A stretch of DNA of 64,000 nucleotides from Bacteroidota bacterium (GTDB lineage Bacteria; Bacteroidota; Bacteroidia; Chitinophagales; Chitinophagaceae). Numbering within the stretch: the stretch's first letter is position 1; every line of letters begins with the position of its first letter. Under the pieces are notes generated by a model, which did not search any database, was not told the DNA's origin, and saw only the letters and a list, made by a program, of their open reading frames with translations. Positions 45,218 through 54,360 of the stretch are shown here, piece after piece. Location of the stretch: contig VBAR01000001.1 in the NCBI GenBank assembly GCA_005882315.1, positions 197,736 through 261,735 of the forward strand. The letters run 5' to 3'. The position numbers were made by a program, and so were the translations under genes.

Positions 45218-45262
45218 CAAACCTAACTTGTGCCATAGCAAAAACTATCCTGTTTCATCCTG
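45218..45262 (-). promoter_or_regulatory. susC promoter with exact CAGGA-N5-CAGGA operator
   Basis: On the minus strand CAGGA (45262-45258), GAAAC-type spacer and CAGGA (45252-45248) precede TAGGTTTG (45225-45218) by 22 bases. The latter is an exact TAnnTTTG match, 19 bases before the susC ATG. With transcription starting near 45213, the repeats cover about -35 to -49, where an activator contacting RNA polymerase would bind. No well-spaced -33 element is present. The rest of the 236-base gap (to 45434) is AT-rich and shows no gene. Confidence 0.7.
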
Positions 45263-45434
45263 TTTTATAAAGAGTTTATTTTTTTTTGAATGCAAAAAAA
45301 AATCAATTACAGTCGGGGAATTTTTATACTAAAAATATTTTAGCAAGTTCTGGAAAGAAATTATCAATGTCGTTGCACAAAATATTTTTTCTTCAATATA
45401 AAATTTAAAAACTTATTGGATAAAGAGGTATGAT

Positions 45435-48400
45435 TTATCGCAGCAGTGTTATGCTCATCAGTCCGATAACCACATCATTGGCTACTGTTTTCAAAACAAG
45501 GTCCTTTAATTTCTTTTTACTATCCAATGGCATACTAAGTACTGTTGCAGCACCACCATCAATACCAAAGTTTGAAAAACCACGTATAGATGTGTATTTA
45601 TAATCTTTGGGAATTTCTTTTCCTGTTTTTAATGAAATGCGAATTGGTTTTGGTGCATCAGTCGTAAAAGCAAATCCATCAGTGTAATAATCCTGTTCAA
45701 TGGGCCACCAGTTTTCTGGATTTTTCAATTCAAGATGATCTGAAGTACCATCTGTGTAGCTGATAATAATTTCTCCATTGAGCAACCGGCTCTGCATTGG
45801 ATTGGTGCTACCTGCCATGAGGAAATAGGCATGTGATGCATTTCCTTTTAAAGGAATGATAATTGAATCCGGGTAGTTGTCCCACATGGAAGTGAATACA
45901 ATATTTTTTGAGTTTGTAGTACCGGGTGTCTGAAAAGGGATACCTGTTGAAGTAATGAATTCATTTTTTGTTCCAGCTATTGTTCTTAATCCGCTATCTG
46001 AAATATTTACCTGAACAGAATGGTAAGCCCAATTTCCAATTCCTTGTGTTGGCAATTGAAGCGTTGGCGATTTTGGTCTTGGTGAGAGATACTTGTTTTT
46101 AAAAATCTGTGTTACTGGATCGTTGAAAGATGGAGTCAAATCAATTTTTTCAAAAAGTCTTTTTTCATTTATGGGCGTTACTTCAGCAATAGGATATTCT
46201 TCTGTAATATAAATATCCAAAGCCTGCCACCATGTAAATGCACCTTGCTTTGTTTTTATAAAAATTGTTTTGTGCCCTCCTTTCTCTGTGAACCTGGCAG
46301 AAAGGAAATTTTTACCTGTTGACACTTCTCTAAGCACTTTTTGCGGATCATATAATTCAAACCCGGATAAAATTTTAGAATCGACTACCAATTTTTCATA
46401 ATTGTATAATTGTTTACGATAGAATAACTGGCTTAATTTATTTCCCCTCCAATTAATAACAATACTATAGTTTTCACCCGCAGGTACATTAATCTCAACA
46501 GACGGTCTCCCTATTGTATTCTGAACAGGCTTCCATTTAACCGGTTTACCGTTAACAAATACTTCAGCAATATTATCTTTCAAAGCAGGAAGGATCAATT
46601 GCAAACCAAGATGCCCGTAAGTATTTTGTTTGATTGTGTAAACTTCTTTATCTCCCGTTCTCACAAAATCGAAACTAATATCCGCCGTTTGTATGGATGC
46701 ATTATCCCATGCTGCCGGAAAACCCGGTTTTATCACTAATCGTTTATTCAACGCATCGGGTTGTATGCCAAACAAACCTTCCACTAAAGTTCTTGCTGTC
46801 ATTCCTAATCCATCTGCAAAGTCCCTGTATAATTCGCCCCGTATTGCATCATAAAAACTTAATTGCTGAAAATTTCCGGGGCTTGAACTTAAATACATTG
46901 TTTCTAAAATAGTACTGCGCCAGAGTTTAAATGCATCTTCATTTCTATTACCCTGCCAGTAAGCCAAAGCTGTATGAAGATTCTCAGCAAATACTACATT
47001 ATTCAAACTCCATGTATAAGGTTGCCAGTTAGTTTCGCTTAACAAGTACAAATCTTTTTCATCCCAACCTTTTGCAATTACAGGTATATGCGGAATCTGC
47101 TTATCTATATATCTTAAACTTTGGTATGCTTGAAAAGCATCAGGCACTTTACTGTCTATTGCATGATAAATGGTCCACAAACCAGCAGCAGGATGAAGTA
47201 ATTTATTTCCGAGTAAATCTTTATATTCTGCATACCAACCTTTTTCTGGCATCCACAAGTTTTTGTTGATAGCATTTAATATTTTGTTTGCTTCTTTTTC
47301 ATAAGCCACCCCGTCTTCACCGATCAGTTTTGCCAATCTTGCAGCTTCTTTAAATGCACGATAATTATAGGCACTTGAATGAGTAACTCCTCCTCCACTG
47401 TATTGCATAGCATCGCTTGCCCAGATAGCTGCATACGCATCATATAAGCCATCGCCATCTGCATCAAAATTTTTCTTTTCCCATGCAAGATGCCGTTTCA
47501 GTAAAGGCCACATCTTTTTTACATACCCAATATCACCTGTATAATTAAAATGATTGAGCAACTGGTCAATAAAACCAAGATTCATATCATAATGATGGGC
47601 ACCTATATAACCATTTGGATTGCGGGTGATATATCCTTCACTGAATAATTGTGTGCCTATTTTTTCTAAATGTCTTGCAAGATTTAAAGCAGTATCCATC
47701 ACTACGCCGCTTGTTGCAGGTGTTGTTAACTGTGATTTTTCATACGCATCAAAATGTGTTCTTGCCCTGTCATGCCAACCAAGAGGATCAGCAACATAAG
47801 CACCCCGCCAGCCGGGCAAACGCATACGCCAGGCAATAGCGCCATGCATATAAGTTGGTTCTTCCCAGATAGCATCAGCAGCAACAGATAATGCAGCACC
47901 GAGTGTATTTAAATATTTATCAGGGGTATTTATTTTAATTCTGTCTGCCAATTTTTTTCTTACTGCTTCGGCATCATTAAATTCCTGATCAGCTTTTTTC
48001 GTAATTGGAGTTGCTGTATTGTGTAACAGAAAATATTCTTCAACATTTTTTAATTGCAATTTACCTCCAACACAAAAGTCTTTTTTAGCCGAGTCAAGTG
48101 GATTAAAAATCCTTTCCGGATTGGAGGCATCAATCAACCTGGCAGATGAAGAAGATGGATAAAACCCTGTTATTTTTTTTGCATTACCTATCTCACCTGT
48201 AAGCTGACTCTCAGGTTTAGTTTGAATTTCATACCGTTCTTCTTCTGTCAGTACTTTGCCTGTGCCATAGGTAAGAACAAATTTTTCATTCAGCAACTGG
48301 TAGCGATTATCGGAACAGTTTTCAGCTTTCAAATAAAAAGATGATTCAGGGTCAGCACCAATATCACCATCTCTTGAAAATTTTTTGCCTGATGCGCCGC

Positions 48401-48878
48401 CGTATATCCATAACAACTGAACATCGCCTGTTATATTTTCTGATCTTATTTTAACCACCATACCTTCTGCATTGCTTAAAGCCAATACAGAAATAAATAG
48501 CTTTCCATTGCCGAGTAATGGATCTTCGATCTCATATAACATACTACCCGCCCTGTAAATGGTCTTTATACTTTGCGCTTCAATCAACCATTTTCTTTTA
48601 TCGGCATTCATCAATGCAAAACGCAGATTACCTCCCATACCGGGCATATACATAGCGAACTCAGGCAAATCGCCTGCTTCAACTCTGAAAGCTGTATTGG
48701 TTCCATATAATGCACGGTTGAAACGGAGTTTACCATTTTCACAGACAAAATCAGTTCCTTGCGGATAGTAATGAACCGTTCTCTCCTTTCCATGCCATAA
48801 GGTTGTATCGACTTTGATCTGAGCTTCGGTACATGAGAACCTCAATAATAAAACTGATAAGAAAAATAATTTCTTCAT
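45435..48878 (-). CDS. DUF4450 domain glycosidase-like protein (six-hairpin core)
   Basis: The 1147-residue exported protein (signal peptide about 1-20, SCTEAQ) starts with the DUF4450 block: RTVHYYPQGTDFVCENGKLR and then FNRALYGTNTAFRVEAGDLP and FAMYMPGMGGNLRF. A glycogen-debranching/trehalase-like (alpha/alpha)6 region spans about 320-720 (DGDGLYDAYAAIWASDAMQY, SSAYNYRAFKEAARLAKLIG), and a further beta domain with NPENWWPIEQDYYTDGFAF lies near the C-terminus. The toroid suggests an inverting glycosidase, but the activity is not known to me. The ATG at 48878 is preferred to the upstream TTG at 48929. It lies last in segment two, just before the susC promoter gap. Confidence 0.8.
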   Translation of the reverse strand: MKKLFFLSVLLLRFSCTEAQIKVDTTLWHGKERTVHYYPQGTDFVCENGKLRFNRALYGTNTAFRVEAGDLPEFAMYMPGMGGNLRFALMNADKRKWLIEAQSIKTIYRAGSMLYEIEDPLLGNGKLFISVLALSNAEGMVVKIRSENITGDVQLLWIYGGASGKKFSRDGDIGADPESSFYLKAENCSDNRYQLLNEKFVLTYGTGKVLTEEERYEIQTKPESQLTGEIGNAKKITGFYPSSSSARLIDASNPERIFNPLDSAKKDFCVGGKLQLKNVEEYFLLHNTATPITKKADQEFNDAEAVRKKLADRIKINTPDKYLNTLGAALSVAADAIWEEPTYMHGAIAWRMRLPGWRGAYVADPLGWHDRARTHFDAYEKSQLTTPATSGVVMDTALNLARHLEKIGTQLFSEGYITRNPNGYIGAHHYDMNLGFIDQLLNHFNYTGDIGYVKKMWPLLKRHLAWEKKNFDADGDGLYDAYAAIWASDAMQYSGGGVTHSSAYNYRAFKEAARLAKLIGEDGVAYEKEANKILNAINKNLWMPEKGWYAEYKDLLGNKLLHPAAGLWTIYHAIDSKVPDAFQAYQSLRYIDKQIPHIPVIAKGWDEKDLYLLSETNWQPYTWSLNNVVFAENLHTALAYWQGNRNEDAFKLWRSTILETMYLSSSPGNFQQLSFYDAIRGELYRDFADGLGMTARTLVEGLFGIQPDALNKRLVIKPGFPAAWDNASIQTADISFDFVRTGDKEVYTIKQNTYGHLGLQLILPALKDNIAEVFVNGKPVKWKPVQNTIGRPSVEINVPAGENYSIVINWRGNKLSQLFYRKQLYNYEKLVVDSKILSGFELYDPQKVLREVSTGKNFLSARFTEKGGHKTIFIKTKQGAFTWWQALDIYITEEYPIAEVTPINEKRLFEKIDLTPSFNDPVTQIFKNKYLSPRPKSPTLQLPTQGIGNWAYHSVQVNISDSGLRTIAGTKNEFITSTGIPFQTPGTTNSKNIVFTSMWDNYPDSIIIPLKGNASHAYFLMAGSTNPMQSRLLNGEIIISYTDGTSDHLELKNPENWWPIEQDYYTDGFAFTTDAPKPIRISLKTGKEIPKDYKYTSIRGFSNFGIDGGAATVLSMPLDSKKKLKDLVLKTVANDVVIGLMSITLLR

Positions 48879-48902
48879 TTTAATATCTGATAGCGTACCT
48901 CT

Positions 48903-49027
48903 TTGTTCAATAGCGAACAGGAAGTACAAGTGTGCGACCCTTCGACAAGTTCAGGGTAAACTGCGACGCTATTGCTGAATAGCGAAGAGAAACTTGAACG
49001 GAGCGTCGCAACGATGTTTAATAGTAG
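48903..49027 (+). repeat. Two units of a dispersed intergenic repeat, the first interrupted by a REP-like palindrome
   Basis: Unit one begins near 48903 (CAATAGCGAACAGG, GTACAAGTGTGCGAC) and is interrupted at about 48938. Unit two begins at 48972 (CTGAATAGCGAAGAG, GCGTCGCAAC) and ends GTTTAATAGTAG at 49027. A perfect 9-bp inverted repeat TGCGACGCT/AGCGTCGCA (48962-48970, 49002-49010) borders unit two. A third unit on the opposite strand lies at 58230-58284. Confidence 0.6.
48937..48957. repeat. REP-like palindrome of the PELVEG type
   Basis: The core CCCTTCGACAAGTTCAGGG is an imperfect palindrome (CCCT..AGGG arms) which, when translated by chance, yields PELVEG. From memory it recurs widely in bacterial genomes. 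Here it interrupts a dispersed repeat in the gap between the GH2 and DUF4450 genes. Confidence 0.65.
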
Positions 49028-49052
49028 TAATCCAGTTTGGTTCATAATAAAA

Positions 49053-51905
49053 TTAAAATACTTCATCAACCTTCGGTCTGCTATATTGCTCCTTGCTGTT
49101 TATTGTTTTTGGCATACCGAAATAAAAATACAACGTACGTTTTTTATTGCCACTTAAATGATTCAATTCGCTTTGCGGGCCATACACTCTTGTATTGGTA
49201 GTGAGACCAACTGCTAACTTTGTTCCAATCGGCGGAATACAATCTAAAAACGAAATATTACCTAAAGGAACTTCGGGATGCGGTTTAATTGCATCACTCA
49301 ATGCATAAAAATCAAAGAGGCGGACAAATAAACCAGTATCGGGACTAGCGATATATAATTTACCCTGCACAGTACTAAGCTCCATCCACGAAACCTCTCC
49401 ATAATAACCTTTGAACTCAGGATATACAACCGGCGAATAGCCGGTATGTGTATTATTATAAATATTCTGCCATACATTAATTGGTGTACCAGCTACCCGG
49501 TTTTTCCATTGTCGTGCCGGGCCTTTACCCAACCAACGGCTTGACAAAACATAATTCTCAGGATAATTAAAACTGATACCTGCAAATGGTTGATCTCCTT
49601 CAATACTATATTCATATTCCATCGTTGTCCACCCGCTGGCATTCATTTTCCATTTTACATATTTCATATTGCCGCTGTACGTAAACTCTACCACCTGGCT
49701 ATTTTCTTCTTTGTATGCTTTAGACGAAACAACTGCTGCATTTCCTTTTACCAGCACAGGACCATTGTTAAATGACAACACATAATCGTTGGCCGTATTT
49801 CTTGTTGTAACAAGGCTGCCCGTTTTTTTATCCAGCACTATACTTACTTCACCTCCTGTGATCGTATAAACTGTATCAGTTTCTTTTAAAAATGTTGAAT
49901 CATTCTTTAGTGTAACGAAGTTTTGCAGCAAAGAAGCATTATCCTTTATTTTTGAAGTCCATTTATAAATTTCTTTTCCAAAATTATCTTTTGCAACGAT
50001 CACCAACGCATCATAATTTTTATAATCAGCAGGTAAATTAATTTTCAGGCTGCCCTTTTGAACAGGGGATATATTTGGCGATGACGCAACTCCTTTTTGT
50101 TTTACAACATAGCCATCAAAACGATCGAAGGGTTTGCTATAATCCACCAATGCCCAATAAAAAGTACACTGGTTGGTGTTCAGAAAATGAAACCGGTTCT
50201 CAAGTTCAATTTCTCCATTGAAATTTGAAGGCAACTGATTGGATAAAGAAAGCTTAACAGGAGAAAAAATTTCACGCAATGCATAAAAGCTTCCTTCTTT
50301 TTCGCGGTGCGGGCCAAGAATGCCATCATTTGCATTCAGGCCATTTGCATCCAGCATACCATTTAAATCTGTTCTTACAACCGATTCATCCACCATTGCC
50401 CAGATAAAACCACCGGCAGATTTTTGTGATTTCCAATGGAGCTCCCAGAAATCTTGCATCGCTGAACCACCACCGCCATCATCCTGTGCATGTAAAAATT
50501 CAGTGGGCATATAAATGAGTGAATCGTTTAGGATTTTCTGTGTGCTGTAATAATCTTCATAGTGGTTGCAATCAATACCATTGAACTGGTTGCCGGGGCG
50601 ATGATGCGGATGTATAACGGGACGTTTTTGAAAATCCCATTTTACAAAATCATCATCAAGGTCTTTGTTCGTGCCGCCTTCATTACCATTATCCCAGAAA
50701 ATAATGGAAGGATGATTCAAATCTCTTAATACCATTTCCTTTACCAGCGGTTCACCGGCTTTTGATGAATAAAATTTTTGCCAGCCAGCCAGTTCATCCA
50801 ATACATAAATGCCCAGTGAATCGCACAGTTGTAAAAAATATTTATCCGGAGGATAATGAGAACAACGAACGGCGTTCATATTCATTTCTTTTAACAGCAA
50901 AACATCCGTTAATTGATTCTCATTGCTTAATGCCCTTGCTGTCTCTGGCCAGAAGCAATGACGATTGACTCCTTTGAACTTTACCTGTGTCCCATTTATA
51001 TAAACACCCATGCCATAACGTATCTCAATAGTTCTGAAACCAAATTTTTCATTCAGCTCATATAATTTTTTTCCAGCTGCATCCTGCAACACAATATTCG
51101 CATTATAAAGGGTTGGTGTTTCTGAAGTCCATTGCTTGATATTTTGAGCCTGAGTATTTACAATTATATTTTCATCAGCCTTAGCAACAGGAGTTTTTGC
51201 CGAGGCAATAACTTTCTTATTTGAATCTGTAATGGTGGTAACAACAAAAGCATTTTGAGACAATCCTTTTTTCCAAACCTGCATGGCAAATTTTCCATCA
51301 TGCTTTGCATCAATACCAACATAATCTATGTATTGTTTTGGCATTGCTTCAAGAAACACCGGACGAAAGATGCCACCGAACACCCAATAGTCGGCTAACC
51401 GCTCAGCATTATTTACACTGGCATCGCTGCTCATTTTACTTACAGTTACTTCCAATGTATTTGGCTTATCGAAAAATAAAAGTGACGTGATATCATATTT
51501 GAAACGATAGAAAGCTCCTTGATGTATATCTCCTGCTGACTTACCATTGATCTTTACTTCTGTATCCGTCATGCTGCCGTCAAAAACGATATTGATACTT
51601 TTTCCTTTCCAGGATGCAGGCACTTTAAACTGGTATTTATACATTCCCTGCTCATCATAAAACCTTGCATTCTTTCCATTGGTTTTATAATCACGGCCAT
51701 AATTATAATTGCCAAAGCCTTGCTGCTCCCAGCAGCTCGGCACTTGTATCTTTTTCCATTCGCCACTATTTCGACCTGCCGTGCAAAAGAAATCCCATTG
51801 CATCGTATGTGTGGCATCGGTGCCGCTGAGATACTGTATTTGCTTCTGTTGTGCCGAAGAAACAACGGCACAAAGCAGGAATAATCCTGATAGTAAGTTG
51901 CGCAT
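49053..51905 (-). CDS. Glycoside hydrolase family 2 beta-galactosidase-like enzyme
   Basis: The 950-residue exported enzyme (signal peptide about 1-19, VVSSAQ) follows the GH2 plan: a jelly-roll sugar-binding domain (about 25-180), immunoglobulin-like domain, TIM barrel (about 280-560) with the acid/base motif SIIFWDNGNEGG intact, nucleophile region MPTEFLHAQDDGGGG, and C-terminal beta-sandwich domains with the lyase-like WLGKGPARQWKNR. It most likely removes terminal beta-galactose or a related sugar. The ATG at 51905 is used; it begins 1 base after the GH115 stop codon. Unlike the GH2 at 24412, its acid/base motif is normal. Confidence 0.88.
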   Translation of the reverse strand: MRNLLSGLFLLCAVVSSAQQKQIQYLSGTDATHTMQWDFFCTAGRNSGEWKKIQVPSCWEQQGFGNYNYGRDYKTNGKNARFYDEQGMYKYQFKVPASWKGKSINIVFDGSMTDTEVKINGKSAGDIHQGAFYRFKYDITSLLFFDKPNTLEVTVSKMSSDASVNNAERLADYWVFGGIFRPVFLEAMPKQYIDYVGIDAKHDGKFAMQVWKKGLSQNAFVVTTITDSNKKVIASAKTPVAKADENIIVNTQAQNIKQWTSETPTLYNANIVLQDAAGKKLYELNEKFGFRTIEIRYGMGVYINGTQVKFKGVNRHCFWPETARALSNENQLTDVLLLKEMNMNAVRCSHYPPDKYFLQLCDSLGIYVLDELAGWQKFYSSKAGEPLVKEMVLRDLNHPSIIFWDNGNEGGTNKDLDDDFVKWDFQKRPVIHPHHRPGNQFNGIDCNHYEDYYSTQKILNDSLIYMPTEFLHAQDDGGGGSAMQDFWELHWKSQKSAGGFIWAMVDESVVRTDLNGMLDANGLNANDGILGPHREKEGSFYALREIFSPVKLSLSNQLPSNFNGEIELENRFHFLNTNQCTFYWALVDYSKPFDRFDGYVVKQKGVASSPNISPVQKGSLKINLPADYKNYDALVIVAKDNFGKEIYKWTSKIKDNASLLQNFVTLKNDSTFLKETDTVYTITGGEVSIVLDKKTGSLVTTRNTANDYVLSFNNGPVLVKGNAAVVSSKAYKEENSQVVEFTYSGNMKYVKWKMNASGWTTMEYEYSIEGDQPFAGISFNYPENYVLSSRWLGKGPARQWKNRVAGTPINVWQNIYNNTHTGYSPVVYPEFKGYYGEVSWMELSTVQGKLYIASPDTGLFVRLFDFYALSDAIKPHPEVPLGNISFLDCIPPIGTKLAVGLTTNTRVYGPQSELNHLSGNKKRTLYFYFGMPKTINSKEQYSRPKVDEVF

Positions 51906-51906
51906 C

Positions 51907-54357
51907 TTATTGTACTTTATAAATTTCAACCTGGTTGATAATAATATTTTTATTAAGTAATTGAATTGTAATAGTAGCTGTGCCGCTTGTGCTCAGCATA
52001 TGAACCGTCTCTCCAATTGAAAATCCTCTCAGCACATTTTCCTTCCATACAGGTGAATCTGCTTCAGCATTTACATTCACAGTCTGAATTGCATCATTAT
52101 TTAATGAAACACTATAATTCAATTTCTGTTCATTCTCCATTGCAAATGTGGGCAAACATTTTACAATAATATTATACACACCAGCATTTAAAGTTGTTTT
52201 ATACTGAATAACAGATTTTGCTGCGTTAACAGATGGAACCAGTCCCGCATTACTAATACCTGAACCCGGCAGAAGTAAACAACCAGTAGTAGCTTTAGTG
52301 TTATATACCTGCTGCGCAGTAATAATCTGTACCCTTTGTGCTTCTTTAATTTCCTTTTTCATCAAAGTAGAATCTACAGTTATTTTCAAACTGTCAAAAA
52401 CAGGTGGCGCATCAAATGTTTTCTGGTCACGTGGATGCCAGCTCATGATCCCATTCCATTTCCCTTTTGCAATAAACCGGTTGTATCGTTCCGTTATTTC
52501 AGGAATAATTTGATAAGCCTGCTGCGCCAACTGCAGGTTTTCTTTTACTTCATCAATTTTATTTCTCCTAAACAGCTGCACAGCTAACTGCTGGTATAAT
52601 ATTTTTTTGTTTTGCAAGACCGCAGCTTCAACCGGGTACTTGACTAATTGAAAGAATGCATCTGTAAGATCCTTATCTATCTTTCCAGCACAACTATCCG
52701 TCATCTCATACAAATTCTGATAAGCTTCCAGTCTTTGATAAATTTCTTTTGCTGTAAACTTCAACATATTCAGGTGTTCTGGTTTCCCTGATGCAGCGAG
52801 TTGATAATATTGTTTTTTAATTCGTACAATATCCGCCGCCGGTTTACTACCAAATGTTTCCGTTGCCCATTTGTGAATATAAACATCAGGATTGGTAGCA
52901 TTGTAAGTTGTAATATCCCACGCCATATCCAAAGCAAACTGCATTTCTAGTTCAGCAGGCTTAATATCACCTACATTAAACACCCATAGTTTTTTTGCAT
53001 TGTAATCATAAGCCTTCTTCATTTCATAGCCAATCAATGCAGGTGACATAGAAGAAAGCCATAAATAATCAGCCGGACTACCCCAGTAAGATAAATGATA
53101 ATAGACCCCATGACCACCGCTCCGCTTTTGCTCTGCTTCATTCGGTAACTGGCGGATATATCCATGATTATCATCGGGCCAGATGATAGTGATATCATCA
53201 GGCAGTTTCATTCCACGACGATACAAACTCAACACTTCTTTATAAGGAACAAAAATTTGCGGGACTTTATCTGGCTGTTTTTTAAAATTGTTCTGCAGCA
53301 TCTGTCGTTGGTCAGTAATGATCTGTTCAAGCAGTTTTAATTTCTCATCCGCATCTTTAGGCCCGGGCATACCACTGTCATGCACACCACGCATACCTAC
53401 TGTAAAAACTGATTCAAAGTTTGTAGCTTGCTTAACACGGTCGTTCCAGTAATTATAAACTATATCCTTATTTGTGTCATAGCGCCACTCACCGGATTTC
53501 TTTCCATACTCATTTTCAAAATTCACTGCCCACTCAAATACGTTATTACGTAACATCGGTTCTGCATGACTGCTGCCAACAATTATTGCATAATCATCTG
53601 CAACTTTAGGATTCTCTTTGTAGTAATAGAAAGCTTTAGTGCATGGATGCATAGCCGGCCAGATATAATTTGCTTTTAACCGCAACAACAATTCAAAAAC
53701 CTTTGCATAGGTTTTCGGACCGATATCTTTTATATCCGTATCCATATTTTTTGCCGCCCATGGTTGCAGCCCCCAATCTTCATCGTTAATAAAAATACCG
53801 CGATATTGAACGGATGGTTCTTTTGAAATATAAGAACCTGAAACATATAACTGCTTTTTCTTTACAGGTAATACGTCTGCCCACCATACAAAGGGAGAAA
53901 CATCCATCAGCCTTGACAAATGAAAAATGCCGTAAGCTGTGCCTCTTCTGTCACTGCCAGCAATAACCAGTTTATTTTTATCAATAGCTTTTATGATAAA
54001 GGATTCCCATTTGTTTTTAACAGAAGACACATCAAGCTGCTTTTGCTTTATCATTTCATCAATGAATTTTGATTTGCCAATCGTGCCTGCGATTATACTC
54101 ACTGTTCCCGGTTGGATACTATTACTCACTTGCATTTGTTTACCGGAAACCAGTTCTGCATCTTTAGCAAATGCATCAGCTGCAATGGAAACTACTTTAG
54201 CATCATTATTATCTATACAAATGGAAGAAATCGTCGATGTAGTAAATACCGGGAATGAGTTTGTCGATGCAGTTTCAGAAACAACAAATTGTTTCTGTTG
54301 TGCAGTCAAATCATGAGTATACTGTAATAAGCAAAATATAAAAACTGCCCTGAGCAT
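51907..54357 (-). CDS. GH115 alpha-glucuronidase family protein
   Basis: The 816-residue exported protein (signal peptide about 1-19) has the GH115 N-terminal GxxDKRGTAYG-type segment (IAGSDRRGTAYGIFHLSRLM), SPFVWWADVLPVKKK, the barrel entry YRGIFINDEDWGLQPWAAKN and LLRLKANYIWPAMHPCTKAF, then the VGSSHAEPMLRNN and VGMRGVHDSGMPG segments of the active site. GH115 enzymes cleave 4-O-methyl- or plain glucuronic acid from xylan or arabinogalactan. It is shorter than many members (about 950 residues) and its final beta domain looks compact. Its presence suggests a glucuronate-bearing side chain in the target. Confidence 0.9.
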   Translation of the reverse strand: MLRAVFIFCLLQYTHDLTAQQKQFVVSETASTNSFPVFTTSTISSICIDNNDAKVVSIAADAFAKDAELVSGKQMQVSNSIQPGTVSIIAGTIGKSKFIDEMIKQKQLDVSSVKNKWESFIIKAIDKNKLVIAGSDRRGTAYGIFHLSRLMDVSPFVWWADVLPVKKKQLYVSGSYISKEPSVQYRGIFINDEDWGLQPWAAKNMDTDIKDIGPKTYAKVFELLLRLKANYIWPAMHPCTKAFYYYKENPKVADDYAIIVGSSHAEPMLRNNVFEWAVNFENEYGKKSGEWRYDTNKDIVYNYWNDRVKQATNFESVFTVGMRGVHDSGMPGPKDADEKLKLLEQIITDQRQMLQNNFKKQPDKVPQIFVPYKEVLSLYRRGMKLPDDITIIWPDDNHGYIRQLPNEAEQKRSGGHGVYYHLSYWGSPADYLWLSSMSPALIGYEMKKAYDYNAKKLWVFNVGDIKPAELEMQFALDMAWDITTYNATNPDVYIHKWATETFGSKPAADIVRIKKQYYQLAASGKPEHLNMLKFTAKEIYQRLEAYQNLYEMTDSCAGKIDKDLTDAFFQLVKYPVEAAVLQNKKILYQQLAVQLFRRNKIDEVKENLQLAQQAYQIIPEITERYNRFIAKGKWNGIMSWHPRDQKTFDAPPVFDSLKITVDSTLMKKEIKEAQRVQIITAQQVYNTKATTGCLLLPGSGISNAGLVPSVNAAKSVIQYKTTLNAGVYNIIVKCLPTFAMENEQKLNYSVSLNNDAIQTVNVNAEADSPVWKENVLRGFSIGETVHMLSTSGTATITIQLLNKNIIINQVEIYKVQ

Positions 54358-54360
54358 TCA

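Noticed and set aside
45263-45434. Possible small RNA or gene in the gap upstream of susC
   Set aside because: It is only AT-rich sequence; I found no stable hairpin, reading frame or terminator.
48875-49069. Small open frame containing PELVEG
   Set aside because: It is generated by a REP-like palindrome and flanking repeats, not a gene.
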